64,000 nt of DNA from Qipengyuania mesophila (GTDB taxonomy: Bacteria > Pseudomonadota > Alphaproteobacteria > Sphingomonadales > Sphingomonadaceae), in the NCBI RefSeq assembly GCF_019711655.1, contig NZ_JAIGNU010000001.1:1707501-1771500 (forward strand). The letters are read 5' to 3'. The notes below the pieces were generated by a model, which had not been told where the DNA came from, made no database searches, and was given only the letters and a program-made list of their open reading frames with translations. Made by a program: the position numbers and the translations under genes. Shown piece after piece: positions 17,428 through 26,921 of this stretch (the stretch's first letter is position 1; each line of letters starts with the position of its first letter).

Positions 17428-17786
17428 GCACCCGGCTGGAAAGGATGCGCGTCTTCCACGAACGCGAGAAGCGCCGCCTCGAGCAGAAATTCGACGCCGA
17501 GGTGCGCGACATTCTCGGCGACGAGGGCTTCACCAATTTCATGATCGGCATGATCGTCGCGGCGGCGCTGTTCGCCATCGCGCTGATCGTGACGCCCGAA
17601 CCGGTCACCACCGCCATCGGCGGCGCGCTGGCGGCCGGACTGATCATCGTGATCGCGGCGGTGATGGTGTCGTGGGGCGTCGGCCGGCTCTCGACCGACC
17701 AGATCAAGGACGCGGCCGCGCGCTACGGCAGGGACGAGGAATCGGAAGACAACGGCTACCTCGACCGCATCGAACAGCTTGGGTGA
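17424..17786 (+). CDS. Small two-helix membrane protein
   Basis: 120 aa. The first 35 residues are a strongly charged helix (MSTRLERMRVFHEREKRRLE), followed by two transmembrane helices (about 38-58 and 63-85) and an acidic tail. The plan is the same as in the upstream neighbour, with which it overlaps by 4 nt; the two probably form a complex. Function unknown. Confidence 0.6.
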   Translation: MSTRLERMRVFHEREKRRLEQKFDAEVRDILGDEGFTNFMIGMIVAAALFAIALIVTPEPVTTAIGGALAAGLIIVIAAVMVSWGVGRLSTDQIKDAAARYGRDEESEDNGYLDRIEQLG

Positions 17787-17846
17787 GGGCGGGGGCGCTG
17801 CACCGCCAACGCTTCCTTCATGTCTTCGGCACTAAGCTGCGCCACC

Positions 17847-18152
17847 ATGCAGGAAGTCGGCGCCTTGCTCCCGATCCCGTTCGCCCAGCTCGCGGCGGCG
17901 TGGCTCGTTGTCATCAACCTGCTCGCCTTCCTCGCCTTCGGCTGGGACAAGGCGCGGGCGCGGAGCGGCGGGTGGCGCATTCGCGAGGATACGCTGACGG
18001 GCTTCGTGGTCCTGGGCGGACTGCCGGGCGCGCTCGCGGGTAGGGCACTGTTCCGGCACAAGACCCGCAAGCGCAGCTTCAGCGAGAAGCTGTGGGGCGC
18101 GGCCATCACCAATATCGTGCTGGTTGCAGCCGGTTGGTACCTCCTCGGCTAG
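17847..18152 (+). CDS. DUF1294 membrane protein
   Basis: 101 aa. It matches the DUF1294 family: an N-terminal transmembrane helix, the FGWDKARARSGGWRIRED segment with conserved Trp-Asp-Lys, then GGLPGALAGRALFRHKTRK and a final helix. Family function is unknown. The start could also be ATG at 17820; neither has a strong ribosome site. Confidence 0.75.
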   Translation: MQEVGALLPIPFAQLAAAWLVVINLLAFLAFGWDKARARSGGWRIREDTLTGFVVLGGLPGALAGRALFRHKTRKRSFSEKLWGAAITNIVLVAAGWYLLG

Positions 18153-18202
18153 GGCGTCGAACCGGCCGGAGCGATAGCGCAGCCTCCGCCGCCTGCGGGG
18201 GG

Positions 18203-18444
18203 CTAGCGCCAGTAATCCCGCCGTTCGGCCCCGTCATAGCGGCCGCTCTTTAGGCAGCAGCGCTTGAAACCTCTTCCCCGAACCGCAGGGGCACGGATCC
18301 TCGCGCCCGAGTTTCTCGAGCAGTTCGACCGTACCGCCCCTGATCGTCCGCTTGCCGCGCTTGACGCGCGTCTCGCTCGGATAGCCCCTACGCCGTTTGC
18401 TGGTCCGCTCGAAAGCTGGGGTGGTTTTCGTAGTCGTGGGTCAT
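18203..18444 (-). pseudogene. SEC-C motif protein, broken by two frameshifts
   Basis: ATG at 18444 has an excellent AGGAGG site and begins [11 protein letters not shown], then hits a stop after 18 codons. Removing one base after PSF gives a continuous reading: [31 protein letters not shown] and [14 protein letters not shown]. Removing one T in the GTTTC before the next codon restores [20 protein letters not shown] and a stop. The joined product is a normal SEC-C zinc-binding tail (CPCGSGK-x-F-K-x-CC). It is either a recent pseudogene or affected by two sequencing indels. Confidence 0.7.
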
Positions 18445-18629
18445 CGTAGCCTCCTGTGGATACGAGCCTTGTGGCTCCTCCGTTTCTTGTTTGCGCCCTC
18501 AGACGCCGGGCGGGGCGCATCCGCGCCCCTTGGCTTCCTCGCATAAGCTCGGGCGGCCGGTCGGCCTTGCGGTCCGCTGGTCGCGGACCGAACCTGCGCG
18601 TCGACGCGAGGTCGGCCCGCGACTTCGGG

Positions 18630-19031
18630 TTAGTGGAGCGGATACCGCTCCGGCTTGGCGACGACCTGCCAGCGGTCCTTGTAGAGCAGCTGGCCCGGGT
18701 CGCGGGTCCAGTTGCGCTCCACGGGCACGCCGCACTCCTCGACCAGGCTCACGAGCGCCTGCATATGGGCAAGCATCTCGCGCGCATCGTCGCGGAACCA
18801 GCAGATGCCGTCGTCCCACCACACTCCCCGCGCCTTCACGCCGAAGCGCTTGGGCACGGGCAGTTCCTTGTTGAACCAGTCGAGCTCGCGCCGCAGCGCG
18901 ATCAGGACGGGCTCGTTCTCGCGATCGCCATCCCAGTAGAGATCGCTCGCGATCCGGAACGGTCCCGGCGCGACATGCGCGCGCGTGACCGTGCCACCGT
19001 GCTCCTTGGGCACGGTAAAACGCAGATACAT
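18630..19031 (-). CDS. Conserved-looking protein of unknown function
   Basis: 133 aa, soluble, starting MYLRFTVPKEHGGTVTRAHV, rich in Trp (six) with a WWDDGICWFRDDAREML block. GAGGGGAC lies upstream of the ATG. Codon use matches the chromosome. I do not recognise the family. A 20-codon open frame with a strong ribosome site precedes it by 60 bp. Confidence 0.65.
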   Translation of the reverse strand: MYLRFTVPKEHGGTVTRAHVAPGPFRIASDLYWDGDRENEPVLIALRRELDWFNKELPVPKRFGVKARGVWWDDGICWFRDDAREMLAHMQALVSLVEECGVPVERNWTRDPGQLLYKDRWQVVAKPERYPLH

Positions 19032-19091
19032 GGATAGTCCCCTCGCGGGAGGAACGGGTCCGGGCCGCTCCCCCGCTCTATCGGGGACGGC

Positions 19092-19154
19092 TCAGGCGGT
19101 GGCGCGCGCTGTCGCGCGGTCGAGCGCGGGGGGTGGGATCAGCAGTGCAAACAT
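19092..19154 (-). CDS. Possible 20-residue peptide or leader
   Basis: ATG at 19154 is preceded by AAGGGAGGCAGCCG, one of the strongest ribosome-binding sites in the window, and opens a 20-codon frame (MFALLIPPPA, then LDRATARATA) before TGA. It lies 60 bp upstream of the 133-aa protein on the same strand. It could be a leader peptide or a small hydrophobic protein. Confidence 0.35.
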   Translation of the reverse strand: MFALLIPPPALDRATARATA

Positions 19155-19282
19155 CGGCTGCCTCCCTTGTTCGTGCAGCGCCGTCGGCGGACCATCCGCG
19201 AGCGGGAAAGCGCCGATAGGCCTGCCGGGGAACAAAGGCAAGCGGGCCCGCGCTCGCGCCCCGCGTGCCGCTGGCCTTCGCG

Positions 19283-19675
19283 TCATGGGAAATGGCGCAA
19301 GGCCACCACCGGCAGCAGCCCGAAAGCGACCTGCCCCAGCGTCCCGTAGAGATGCGGCGCGCGCCACAGCGCTGCGAACCAAGCGCCCGGCGTCTGCCCG
19401 CCCGGACCGGTCGCCAGTGCCAGTTCGGCGCCCATCAGCAGCGCGAAGGCGAGCGCCCCCATCAGCGCGGCGGCGCCCGTGCTCCGCACCGCATGGCGGC
19501 GGACCAGCCAGCGCGCGGCGAACCAGCTTGCGGCGAGCAGCACCGGAACCTCGACGAGGATGAAACCCGTCTCGCCGAGCGCCTCTGCGCCCCACAGCAC
19601 GCGCATCGCCCCGAGCGCGAAGCCGAGCGCAAAGATCGCGGCCCAATAGGCGAGCGCGGCGCGCAGGATGGTCAT
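19283..19675 (-). CDS. Integral membrane protein, function unknown
   Basis: 130 aa with four predicted transmembrane helices (about 5-27, 36-58, 66-86, 105-127) and no recognisable motif. ATG at 19675 is chosen because hydrophobic sequence starts at once; ATG at 19693 adds six residues. Confidence 0.55.
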   Translation of the reverse strand: MTILRAALAYWAAIFALGFALGAMRVLWGAEALGETGFILVEVPVLLAASWFAARWLVRRHAVRSTGAAALMGALAFALLMGAELALATGPGGQTPGAWFAALWRAPHLYGTLGQVAFGLLPVVALRHFP

Positions 19676-19926
19676 GGCCTCGCGCCATGCCATGTCGTCG
19701 GGGCGTCCGGTTTGATCGCCGTCAACCTGTCCTCCGGCGGGGTGCATTTTCCTACACGCCCGATCTCTGCTCTACTCGCCCCATGCCCGCGCCTGCATCC
19801 CGCCTGCCCGCCCATGCTCGCGGGCCTCCTGCGGCTCCCGGCGTTCTTTGCGCCTGGACCGTGTAACATGCGGTCCATGTGCATGGAGTGGCCGGAGGCG
19901 GTTCCAACACACGTCCTACAGCGCGC

Positions 19927-20772
19927 TCAGCGCTGCGGCACGCGGTCGCGGATGCGGTCGAAGCCGGCGGTGATCGCGGCGAAGCGCTCGGCGATCATCG
20001 GCTCGAACTCGGTGTCGGTGAAGATATAGGGCCAGTCGCCCTCGATCCCCTCGCGCACCAGCTCGCCGACATAGCGCGGGTCGATGCCGTGCTCGATCGC
20101 CGCGCGCGCGGCCTGGACCAGCTCGGACGCGTCGGCGCCCTCGTTCATCTCCTCGATCGCGCCGAAGCGCGCGGGGAGGTTGCGACGCGAGTCCATGATC
20201 TGCGTGCGGATGAAGCCGGGGCACAGCACCGAGACGCCGATGCCGCGCGGGGCGAGCTGGACGCGCAGCCCCTCGCTCAGCGCGACGACGCCGTATTTGG
20301 TGACGTTGTAGGACGGGCCGACCGCGGCGATCAGCCCGGCGATGCTGGCGGTGGAGACCACCTGGCCGCCCTCGCCATGGCGCTCGATCAGCGGGCCGAA
20401 GATCTCGAAGCCCCAGACGACGCTCATCAGGTTCACCCCGATGGTCCAGTCCCAGCTGGCGTCGGTCCACTCGCCATATTCGCCGCCGCCGCCGACCCCG
20501 GCGTTGTTGACGAGGATATGGACCTTGCCGAAGCGCGCGATCGTCTCCTCGGCGGCCCTGCGCAGCTCGTCCTTCAGGCTGACGTCGGCGCGCACCCCGG
20601 CGACATCGGCATTGGTCGCGGCGAGGCCCTCCACCGCGCGGTCGAGTGCGGCCTGCTCGATATCGCAGAGCATGACCTTGACCCCCGCGGCGGCGAGCGC
20701 CTGCGCGATGCCGAGGCCGATCCCCGACCCGGCCCCCGTGACGAACGCGACCTTGCCCTCGAGCTGCTGCAT
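19927..20772 (-). CDS. Short-chain dehydrogenase/reductase
   Basis: 281-aa classical SDR. TGAGSGIG lies at about residues 12-19, NNAGVGGGG in the middle, and the catalytic YNVTKYG provides Tyr and Lys. The ~30-residue C-terminal extension with YIFTDTEFEPMIAERFAAI is unusual and is the same segment found as a decayed copy at 16.9 kb. GGGGAGGGAAGT precedes the ATG. Substrate unknown. Confidence 0.9.
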   Translation of the reverse strand: MQQLEGKVAFVTGAGSGIGLGIAQALAAAGVKVMLCDIEQAALDRAVEGLAATNADVAGVRADVSLKDELRRAAEETIARFGKVHILVNNAGVGGGGEYGEWTDASWDWTIGVNLMSVVWGFEIFGPLIERHGEGGQVVSTASIAGLIAAVGPSYNVTKYGVVALSEGLRVQLAPRGIGVSVLCPGFIRTQIMDSRRNLPARFGAIEEMNEGADASELVQAARAAIEHGIDPRYVGELVREGIEGDWPYIFTDTEFEPMIAERFAAITAGFDRIRDRVPQR

Positions 20773-20905
20773 ACTTCCCTCCCCGTCTCCCGACTCCAGC
20801 AGGGCGGAGCATGGACCCGGTCCGGCCTGCGGGCAATGGGGTGCCCGGGCGGGGCGCGATGCCGGCAAGGGGAGCGGGCAAGGGCTTCCTTAACCCCGGC
20901 GCGCT

Positions 20906-21121
20906 ATGCAGGCGCGCATGTTCGGCCCGCGCCTCACCACCGTCTTCGCCAGCCGCTGGCGCGCGCTGTGGTTCGCGGGCGTGATCCTGCTGACCGCCTA
21001 TTGCAGTATCCCCGCGCCCGAGGAGACCGCGCAGCAGCAGGCCGAGGCGAAAGCGCAGGCCGCCGCGAAGGCGCATTCCGCCAACCCCTGGGCGCTCGAA
21101 CCCGCCGACGGGCCGGGCTAG
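20906..21121 (+). CDS. Small single-helix protein, function unknown
   Basis: 71 aa with one transmembrane or signal-anchor helix (about residues 18-33) followed by an Ala/Gln/Lys-rich helix (ETAQQQAEAKAQAAAKAH). ATG at 20918 is an alternative start. There is no clear ribosome site and no family is recognised; reality is supported mainly by codon bias. Confidence 0.45.
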   Translation: MQARMFGPRLTTVFASRWRALWFAGVILLTAYCSIPAPEETAQQQAEAKAQAAAKAHSANPWALEPADGPG

Positions 21122-21223
21122 CCAGCGGAGGGCGCGCGTGCCCCACGGGGCGATGGCGAGCTTTTCCTATGCCCCGCGCGCACCCCGGCCTATGCAGGTG
21201 GGCACTCTTGGAGGGAGAGCATC

Positions 21224-22138
21224 ATGACACACCGCATCGCCGCGCTGGCTCTGGGCTGCTTCGCTCTGGGTGGCTGCGCCTCGTTCGACGGGATCCAGGA
21301 GCCGGTGATGGCCTCCGACGTCGCTGTGCAGACCGCCGTCGGCAGCTATGGCCTCGCCACCACGCTCGAGCGGATCGAGCGCGAAACCGACAAGAAGGCC
21401 TATCGCAACCGCGTGATCAGCATCTGGCTGCTGGCGATCGACACGCGCTACGACGCCTTCCGCCGCGACCTCTCGCGCGGACGCAAGGGGGCTAATGTCG
21501 GGCTCGACATGCTGACGCTCGGCCTGACCAGCGCGGGGGCGATCTGGGACGGCGCGGCGAGCGAACTCTCGGCGCTCGCCACCGGCGTGGGTGGCACGCG
21601 CGCCAGCCTCGACCGCGAGCTCTATTTCGAAAAGACGCTGCCCGTGCTGATATCCTACATGGATGCCGAACGGCTCACACTACGCGGCGCGATCATGGAG
21701 GGCATGGCCAAGCCGATCGGCGACTATCCGCTCGAACAGGGCTTTTCCGACCTGTGGCGCTACCAGTCCGCGGGCAGCCTCGACCGCGCGATCGGCAAGG
21801 CCGCCGAGGGCGCGGCCGAGCAGGTGGCGGAGGCGGAATACGACTACAGCCAGGCGGTCGAGCTGTGCCTGCCGACGCAGCAGCAGGACGTGCGTCGCCG
21901 CAGCCTCTACATGCGCATGATCGCCGGTGTACCCGCGGATGAATCCGCGGTGCCCGACGAGGTGCTGGCGCGCGCCAACCGCGGCGCCGCGCTGGCGGGC
22001 AAGTCGGCGGTCGCCACCGATGCCGCTCTCGCGACCAAGCTCGACCAGATCTACGCCGCGTCGGACCATCTCAACGGCCTGTGCAAGGAAAGCGAACTCG
22101 ACGCGTTCGAGGCCGCGGTGTTCGGGGGAGGATCGTAA
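21224..22138 (+). CDS. Lipoprotein of unknown function
   Basis: 304 aa with a lipoprotein signal peptide ending in LGGC (Cys18). The mature part is largely helical, with a small hydrophobic patch (GLDMLTLGLTSAGAIWDGAA) near residue 95. GGGAGAGC precedes the ATG. Its TAA overlaps the ATG of the next gene (TAATG), so the two are coupled. Confidence 0.75.
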   Translation: MTHRIAALALGCFALGGCASFDGIQEPVMASDVAVQTAVGSYGLATTLERIERETDKKAYRNRVISIWLLAIDTRYDAFRRDLSRGRKGANVGLDMLTLGLTSAGAIWDGAASELSALATGVGGTRASLDRELYFEKTLPVLISYMDAERLTLRGAIMEGMAKPIGDYPLEQGFSDLWRYQSAGSLDRAIGKAAEGAAEQVAEAEYDYSQAVELCLPTQQQDVRRRSLYMRMIAGVPADESAVPDEVLARANRGAALAGKSAVATDAALATKLDQIYAASDHLNGLCKESELDAFEAAVFGGGS

Positions 22139-22413
22139 TGGCGCATATCATCATCAAGCTGACCGGGCAGAGCGCCGAGGATCTCGGCCCCGAACTGCGC
22201 GCGCGCGAATTGTCGCTGATCCTCGCCGATATCGGTACCGACGGGGTCGACAATTACGGCATCTACAACCGCAAGCTGATCGTGCCCGACAGCGGCATTG
22301 TCGTCCTGCCCGAGGATGCGCCGCCGCCGGCGAATGGCGATTTCATCGCCAGCGGGCCGCTCACGATCGACGGCCAGCAAGAGGTCTACCACGCCTACCG
22401 CGTCCCCGCCTGA
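22138..22413 (+). CDS. Small protein coupled to the upstream lipoprotein gene
   Basis: 91 aa, soluble, starting MAHIIIKLTGQSAEDLGPEL. No family recognised. The start overlaps the preceding stop by 1 nt and GGGGGAGGAT gives a strong ribosome site. It probably works with the lipoprotein; its function is unknown. Confidence 0.65.
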   Translation: MAHIIIKLTGQSAEDLGPELRARELSLILADIGTDGVDNYGIYNRKLIVPDSGIVVLPEDAPPPANGDFIASGPLTIDGQQEVYHAYRVPA

Positions 22414-22513
22414 AGGGGCGATGCCGCGGACGTGGAGGGGCCCGCACAGAGGGCGCGGGCTTGAACCAAGCCGGACCATGTGTATTAGTGATCTAAATCA
22501 CTAGAGAGGTACC

Positions 22514-23062
22514 ATGTCCGCCATTCTTGCTCTCGCGCTCGCTCAGGCCACCGCGCCCGCCGCCGCACCCATGCCGACTGGCGATGCGCTCGTGCAGACC
22601 GTCGAAGCGAACGATGCCGCGCTGTTCTGGGGCTTCTTCGAGGGCTGCGATCCCGATGCGGTGGCCGCGCTGCTCCACCCCGACTTCCGGATGGTCCACG
22701 ATCTCGTCGGCCTTGCACACGACAGCGCCGCCGACATCGTCGAGGATTCGCGCCGCAACTGCGCGCGCCGCGCTCCCGGAGGCGAGCCCGAGGGGTACAA
22801 GAACCGCAGGCTCTTCGTCCCCGGCTCGCGCCATGTCCAGAAGCTCGGCGACTGGGGCGTGCTGGAGGAGGGGCACCACACTTTCCTCGAATACCAGCGC
22901 GTCGCGCCGGGCAGCGAGGAGCGTCACTGGGTCCAGACCGGCGGCGGACGCTACATCCACACCTGGCAATGGATGCCCGAAGAGGGCCGCTTCCGCCTGC
23001 TCGAAAGCCTGAGCCTCGATCACGGGCCCGCGCCGGCCTATCCGCCCGAACAGGCGGGCTGA
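22514..23062 (+). CDS. Exported SnoaL/NTF2-like protein
   Basis: 182 aa with a short signal-like N-terminus ([18 protein letters not shown]). The remainder has the order of an NTF2-like/DUF4440 fold: a helix with [21 protein letters not shown], then [14 protein letters not shown] and a final sheet with [22 protein letters not shown] precedes the ATG. Function unknown. Confidence 0.6.
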   Translation: MSAILALALAQATAPAAAPMPTGDALVQTVEANDAALFWGFFEGCDPDAVAALLHPDFRMVHDLVGLAHDSAADIVEDSRRNCARRAPGGEPEGYKNRRLFVPGSRHVQKLGDWGVLEEGHHTFLEYQRVAPGSEERHWVQTGGGRYIHTWQWMPEEGRFRLLESLSLDHGPAPAYPPEQAG

Positions 23063-23140
23063 CGCGCAGCGGCCAATCGACTCTCCACGATGCGCGTGGC
23101 ATAGCTTCGCGCGGTCGCGCCGCAGGGGGAGGGACTGGGC

Positions 23141-24049
23141 ATGACCGTCGGACTGGGGCGTCTTGCGCGCAGCGTCGAAGAAGTGGGGATGAACCTCGGC
23201 GCGATGCAGGAGGTCGAGCGGCCCAACTACCGCCCCTACGCCGCGCAGCCGGGCGATGTCTTCATCACGTCATGGGCCAAGAGCGGCACCACCATGACGC
23301 AGCAGATGTTCCACCAGTTGCGCATGCTCGCCGCGACCGGCGAACCCGACATGGAGTTCGACGACATCAGCCGCATGACGCCGTGGGAAGACACCGCGCG
23401 GCAGAACGATTTCGACATGACCGCTGCCCAGCGCGCGGCGCCGCGCGGGTTCAAGTCGCATCGCGAATACGAACGGCTCGAGCCTGGCATGCGCTACATC
23501 GTCACGCTGCGCGATCCGCACGAGACGTACCATTCGCTGCACCGCTTCTTCGCGGGCTACCTCTTCGAGTCGGGTTCGGTGTCGATGGAGGACTTTCTCC
23601 CGCTGTGGCTGATGGGCGGGCCGGGGGGCTGCGACTATTTCACCCATCTGCTGAGCTGGTGGGCGCGGCGCGACGAGGCCGATACGCTGCTCGTCACCTA
23701 TCGCTGGGCGGTGACGAACAAGCCGGCGATGATCCGCCGCATGGCGGACTTCATCGGGATCGCGGTGGACGAGGCGATGGTCGGCCAGGTCGAGGCGCTG
23801 ACCGCGCGCGACTTCATGTATGCCCACAAGGACAAGTTCGACGACGCGATGATCAAGGTGGCCATGGCCGAGCTGCTCGGGCTGCACGATCTCGAATCGA
23901 GCAAGGTCAAGGCCGAGGGCAGCGATGCGCGCGAGGTTCCGCCTGCGATCGCCGCGCAGATCGATGCGCTCTGGGCCGAGCGGGTCGCGCCGGTCACCGG
24001 CCACGCCGACTTCGCCAGCCTCGCAAGCGAGATCGATGCACGGGCGTGA
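23141..24049 (+). CDS. Sulfotransferase family protein
   Basis: 302 aa. The PAPS 5'-phosphosulfate loop is SWAKSGTTM (residues 44-52) and the 3'-phosphate site is [18 protein letters not shown]. The usual first tyrosine-proline of the loop (YPKSGTT) is replaced by WA, and the C-terminal GxxGxWK motif is not seen. It is therefore a diverged member with unknown acceptor. It stands alone between an NTF2-like gene and a convergent terminator. Confidence 0.8.
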   Translation: MTVGLGRLARSVEEVGMNLGAMQEVERPNYRPYAAQPGDVFITSWAKSGTTMTQQMFHQLRMLAATGEPDMEFDDISRMTPWEDTARQNDFDMTAAQRAAPRGFKSHREYERLEPGMRYIVTLRDPHETYHSLHRFFAGYLFESGSVSMEDFLPLWLMGGPGGCDYFTHLLSWWARRDEADTLLVTYRWAVTNKPAMIRRMADFIGIAVDEAMVGQVEALTARDFMYAHKDKFDDAMIKVAMAELLGLHDLESSKVKAEGSDAREVPPAIAAQIDALWAERVAPVTGHADFASLASEIDARA

Positions 24050-24055
24050 GACACG

Positions 24056-24087
24056 AAAAAGGGGCGGCGGGATCGACCCGCCGCCCC
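24056..24087 (-). terminator. Rho-independent terminator
   Basis: An 11-bp perfect stem (GGGGCGGCGGG at 24061-24071 with 24077-24087) with a 5-nt loop. On the minus strand it is followed by five T. It ends transcription of the minus-strand gene at 24151-24555. Confidence 0.85.
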
Positions 24088-24150
24088 CGGTGCGGCCGCC
24101 GGGCGGGGCTAGGAGGGGATCACCCGCCGCGGCCTGTCGCGAAGGCGGGA

Positions 24151-24555
24151 TCAGCCTTCAGGATTGGTGTCGGCCTCGGCCTTGACCCCGGCATCGACCG
24201 AAGCGTCGACGCCCGGAGCGCTGGCCGAACCCTTCGCACGGGTCTTGGCGCCGGCCCCGATGTCGGTCGCTTCCTCGGCGCGGTCCTGCGCCTTCTCGGC
24301 GGCCATCTCGACCTTGTCCTGCGCCTTGGCGGTGGCGGTCTCGACGCGGGTCTTGGCGCGCTCGGCCGCGTTCGTCGCGGTGGTGCCGACGCGGGTCGCG
24401 GCGTTCTGCGCCTGGTTAAGCGTCGGCTGCGGATCGATCTTGGCCTGGGCGGCGGCGTTGACCGTGCCCGAGACGGGGGCCGCGAGCTGCGCACTGGCGC
24501 CCGTGGCACCGGCGGTGGCAAGAAGGGCTGCGGCAATGGCGGTAAACCTGGTCAT
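24151..24555 (-). CDS. Exported Ala/Lys/Glu-rich helical protein
   Basis: 134 aa with a Sec signal peptide (ends GATGASAQ). The mature part is a long amphipathic helix with repeated 11-residue-like units ([21 protein letters not shown]), resembling LEA or apolipoprotein-like stress proteins. AAAGGAGT precedes the ATG at 24555. Composition rather than homology supports the class. Confidence 0.65.
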   Translation of the reverse strand: MTRFTAIAAALLATAGATGASAQLAAPVSGTVNAAAQAKIDPQPTLNQAQNAATRVGTTATNAAERAKTRVETATAKAQDKVEMAAEKAQDRAEEATDIGAGAKTRAKGSASAPGVDASVDAGVKAEADTNPEG

Positions 24556-24756
24556 GTATGCGACTCCTTTGTCAGTTACCGAGACCCGACATACGGCGGG
24601 AGGCGCGCCCGGCTCCCGCAAATGCGCCGGAATGTGCAATCCGATTGGCGAATTGCCGCCGTTCATCCGCCGTTTATCGAAGGTTTAGCCGGCGTTCAGC
24701 GAACTGGGCCCCTTAACCCTTTGCCTCGCGCGCCCGGCGCGGCTATTTCGCCGGCG

Positions 24757-25653
24757 ATGAGCACCACACCCGACATCCACGCCAAGGCCGAGACGCTGAT
24801 CGAGGCGCTGCCCTATTTCCAGCGCTATGCAGGCAAGAGCTTCGTGGTCAAATACGGCGGCAACGCCATGGGCGACGAGCGCGCCGCGCGCGAATTCGCC
24901 GAGGATGTGGTGTTGCTCAAGGCGGTCGGCATCAATCCGGTCGTGGTCCATGGCGGCGGCCCGCAGATCGGCGCCATGCTCGAGAAGCTCGGCGTCGAAA
25001 CGAGCTTCGTCGACGGCCTGCGCGTGACCGACAAGCAGACCGCCGACGTCGCCGAAATGGTCCTTTCGGGCGCGATCAACAAGGCGATCGTCGGCTCGAT
25101 CGCGCGCGCCGGCGGCCGGGCGATCGGCATTTCGGGCAAGGACGGCGGGCTGGTCACCGCGACCAAGCTCCAGCGCACGCAGAAGGATCCCGACAGCCTG
25201 ATCGAGAAGGCGCTCGACCTCGGCTTCGTCGGCGAACCCGCCCGGGTCGACACCACCATCATCGAGACGGTGACCGGCGCCGGGATGATCCCGGTGGTCG
25301 CGCCGATCGGCGTGGGCGAGGACGGGCATACCTACAACATCAATGCCGACACCATGGCGGGCGCGCTTGCGGCGGCGCTGGGCGCGGCGCGACTGCTGCT
25401 GCTGACCGATGTCGCCGGTGTGCTCGACAAGCAGGGCCAGTTGCTCACCGACCTGACCCCCGCAGACATCTGGCGCCTGCGCGACGACGGGACGATTTCG
25501 GGCGGGATGATCCCCAAGCTCGAAACCTGCGTCGAGGCGGTCGAATCGGGCTGCGAGGCGGCGGTCGTGCTCGACGGGCGTGTGCCGCACGCCATGCTGC
25601 TCGAATTCTTCACCGCGCGCGGCGCGGGTACGCTCGTCAGCCGCGGGGTGTAA
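24757..25653 (+). CDS. argB: Acetylglutamate kinase
   Basis: 298 aa; phosphorylates N-acetylglutamate in arginine synthesis. Conserved segments include [22 protein letters not shown], the [15 protein letters not shown] region and [14 protein letters not shown] at 24757 is used, although the frame is open far upstream by chance. It heads a run argB-yggT-folD-lipoprotein-marC on the plus strand. Confidence 0.96.
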   Translation: MSTTPDIHAKAETLIEALPYFQRYAGKSFVVKYGGNAMGDERAAREFAEDVVLLKAVGINPVVVHGGGPQIGAMLEKLGVETSFVDGLRVTDKQTADVAEMVLSGAINKAIVGSIARAGGRAIGISGKDGGLVTATKLQRTQKDPDSLIEKALDLGFVGEPARVDTTIIETVTGAGMIPVVAPIGVGEDGHTYNINADTMAGALAAALGAARLLLLTDVAGVLDKQGQLLTDLTPADIWRLRDDGTISGGMIPKLETCVEAVESGCEAAVVLDGRVPHAMLLEFFTARGAGTLVSRGV

Positions 25654-25734
25654 CCCGACGGATGGGGGTGGCGCGCGGAGTGTTGCGCTTGTAGGACGCG
25701 CGGCAGGAAAAGCTTCAAGGGAACGCTCGACCAG

Positions 25735-26025
25735 ATGCAGGCGCTCAGCACCGTTTACCAGATCATCTCCATGCTCACCAACGTGCTGGTGATGCTGATC
25801 ATCATCCAGTTCATCATCGGGCTGCTGTTCGCCTTCAACGTGGTGAACCGCTCGAACGATTTCCTGGCCAGCTTCTACATGGCGATCAACCGCTTCCTCG
25901 AGCCGGTGCTGCGCCCGATCCGCAACGTCCTGCCCAATACGGGGGCGATCGACTTCTCGCCGCTGGTGCTGATCATCCTGCTCAACATCGTGCTGATCGT
26001 CCTCGGCAATGTGATCTACGGCTGA
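25735..26025 (+). CDS. YggT family membrane protein
   Basis: 96 aa, two transmembrane regions separated by [37 protein letters not shown] in the YggT pattern (RFLEPxLRPIR). The family is linked to osmotic stress and, in some phyla, cell division (YlmG). Its TGA overlaps the folD ATG by 1 nt. Confidence 0.88.
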   Translation: MQALSTVYQIISMLTNVLVMLIIIQFIIGLLFAFNVVNRSNDFLASFYMAINRFLEPVLRPIRNVLPNTGAIDFSPLVLIILLNIVLIVLGNVIYG

Positions 26026-26921
26026 TGGCGGCCGAGATCATCGACGGAAAGGCCTTCGCCGCCAAGCTGCGCGAGCGCGTCGGCACGCATGCCGCGACCT
26101 TTGCCGAGAAGGCGGGGCGCAAGGCCGGGCTCGCGGTCGTGCTGGTGGGCGAGGACCCGGCAAGCCAGGTCTATGTCCGCAGCAAGGGCAAGGCGACGGT
26201 GGCCGCGGGGATGGAGAGCTTCGAGTACCGCTTGCCCGCGGATACGCCGCAGGAAGAGCTGGTGGCGCTGGTGCGCCAGCTCAATGCCGACCGCAATGTC
26301 GACGGCATCCTCGTCCAGCTGCCGCTGCCCAGGCATCTCGACGAAAAGGCGGTCATCGCCGAGATCGACCCTGACAAGGATGTTGACGGCATCACCCCCG
26401 CCAATGCCGGCCGCCTCGTTCTCGGCATGGACGCGCTGGTGTCTTGCACGCCGCTCGGCTGCACGATGATCCTCAAGGACCTGATCGGCGACCTGAGCGG
26501 TCTCGACGCGGTGGTCGTCGGGCGGTCGATCCTGTTCGGCAAGCCGATGGCACAATTGCTGCTGGCCGAGAACTGCACCGTCACCATGGCGCATAGCCGC
26601 ACGCGCGACCTGCCCGAAGTGCTGCGCCGCGCCGATATCGTCGTCGCCGCAGTCGGCGTGCCCTTCCTGATCAAGGGCGACTGGCTCAAGCCCGGTGCGA
26701 TCGTGCTCGACGGCGGGATCAATCGCCTCGATCCCGAGCCGGGTGAGGAGAAGGGCCGGATCGTGGGCGATGTCGCCTATGACGAGGCGCTCGGCCATGT
26801 CCGCGCAATCACGCCCGTCCCCGGCGGTGTCGGCGCGACCACTATCGCGGTGCTGCTGCGCAACACCATCGTCGCTGCCTATCGCAATGAAGGGCTCGAC
26901 CTGCCCGAGGGCGCGCTGTGA
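26025..26921 (+). CDS. folD: Bifunctional methylene-THF dehydrogenase/cyclohydrolase
   Basis: 298 aa; interconverts 5,10-methylene-THF and 10-formyl-THF. Conserved YVRSKGK holds the catalytic Tyr/Lys, [14 protein letters not shown] and PVVPGGVG-like [12 protein letters not shown] are present, as is the [16 protein letters not shown] cofactor loop. It overlaps yggT (1 nt) and the following lipoprotein gene (4 nt). Confidence 0.96.
   Translation: MAAEIIDGKAFAAKLRERVGTHAATFAEKAGRKAGLAVVLVGEDPASQVYVRSKGKATVAAGMESFEYRLPADTPQEELVALVRQLNADRNVDGILVQLPLPRHLDEKAVIAEIDPDKDVDGITPANAGRLVLGMDALVSCTPLGCTMILKDLIGDLSGLDAVVVGRSILFGKPMAQLLLAENCTVTMAHSRTRDLPEVLRRADIVVAAVGVPFLIKGDWLKPGAIVLDGGINRLDPEPGEEKGRIVGDVAYDEALGHVRAITPVPGGVGATTIAVLLRNTIVAAYRNEGLDLPEGAL

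Noticed and set aside
22969..24756. 894-codon open frame joined to argB
   Set aside because: The 5' part is antisense or shifted relative to real genes; only the part from 24757 is argB.
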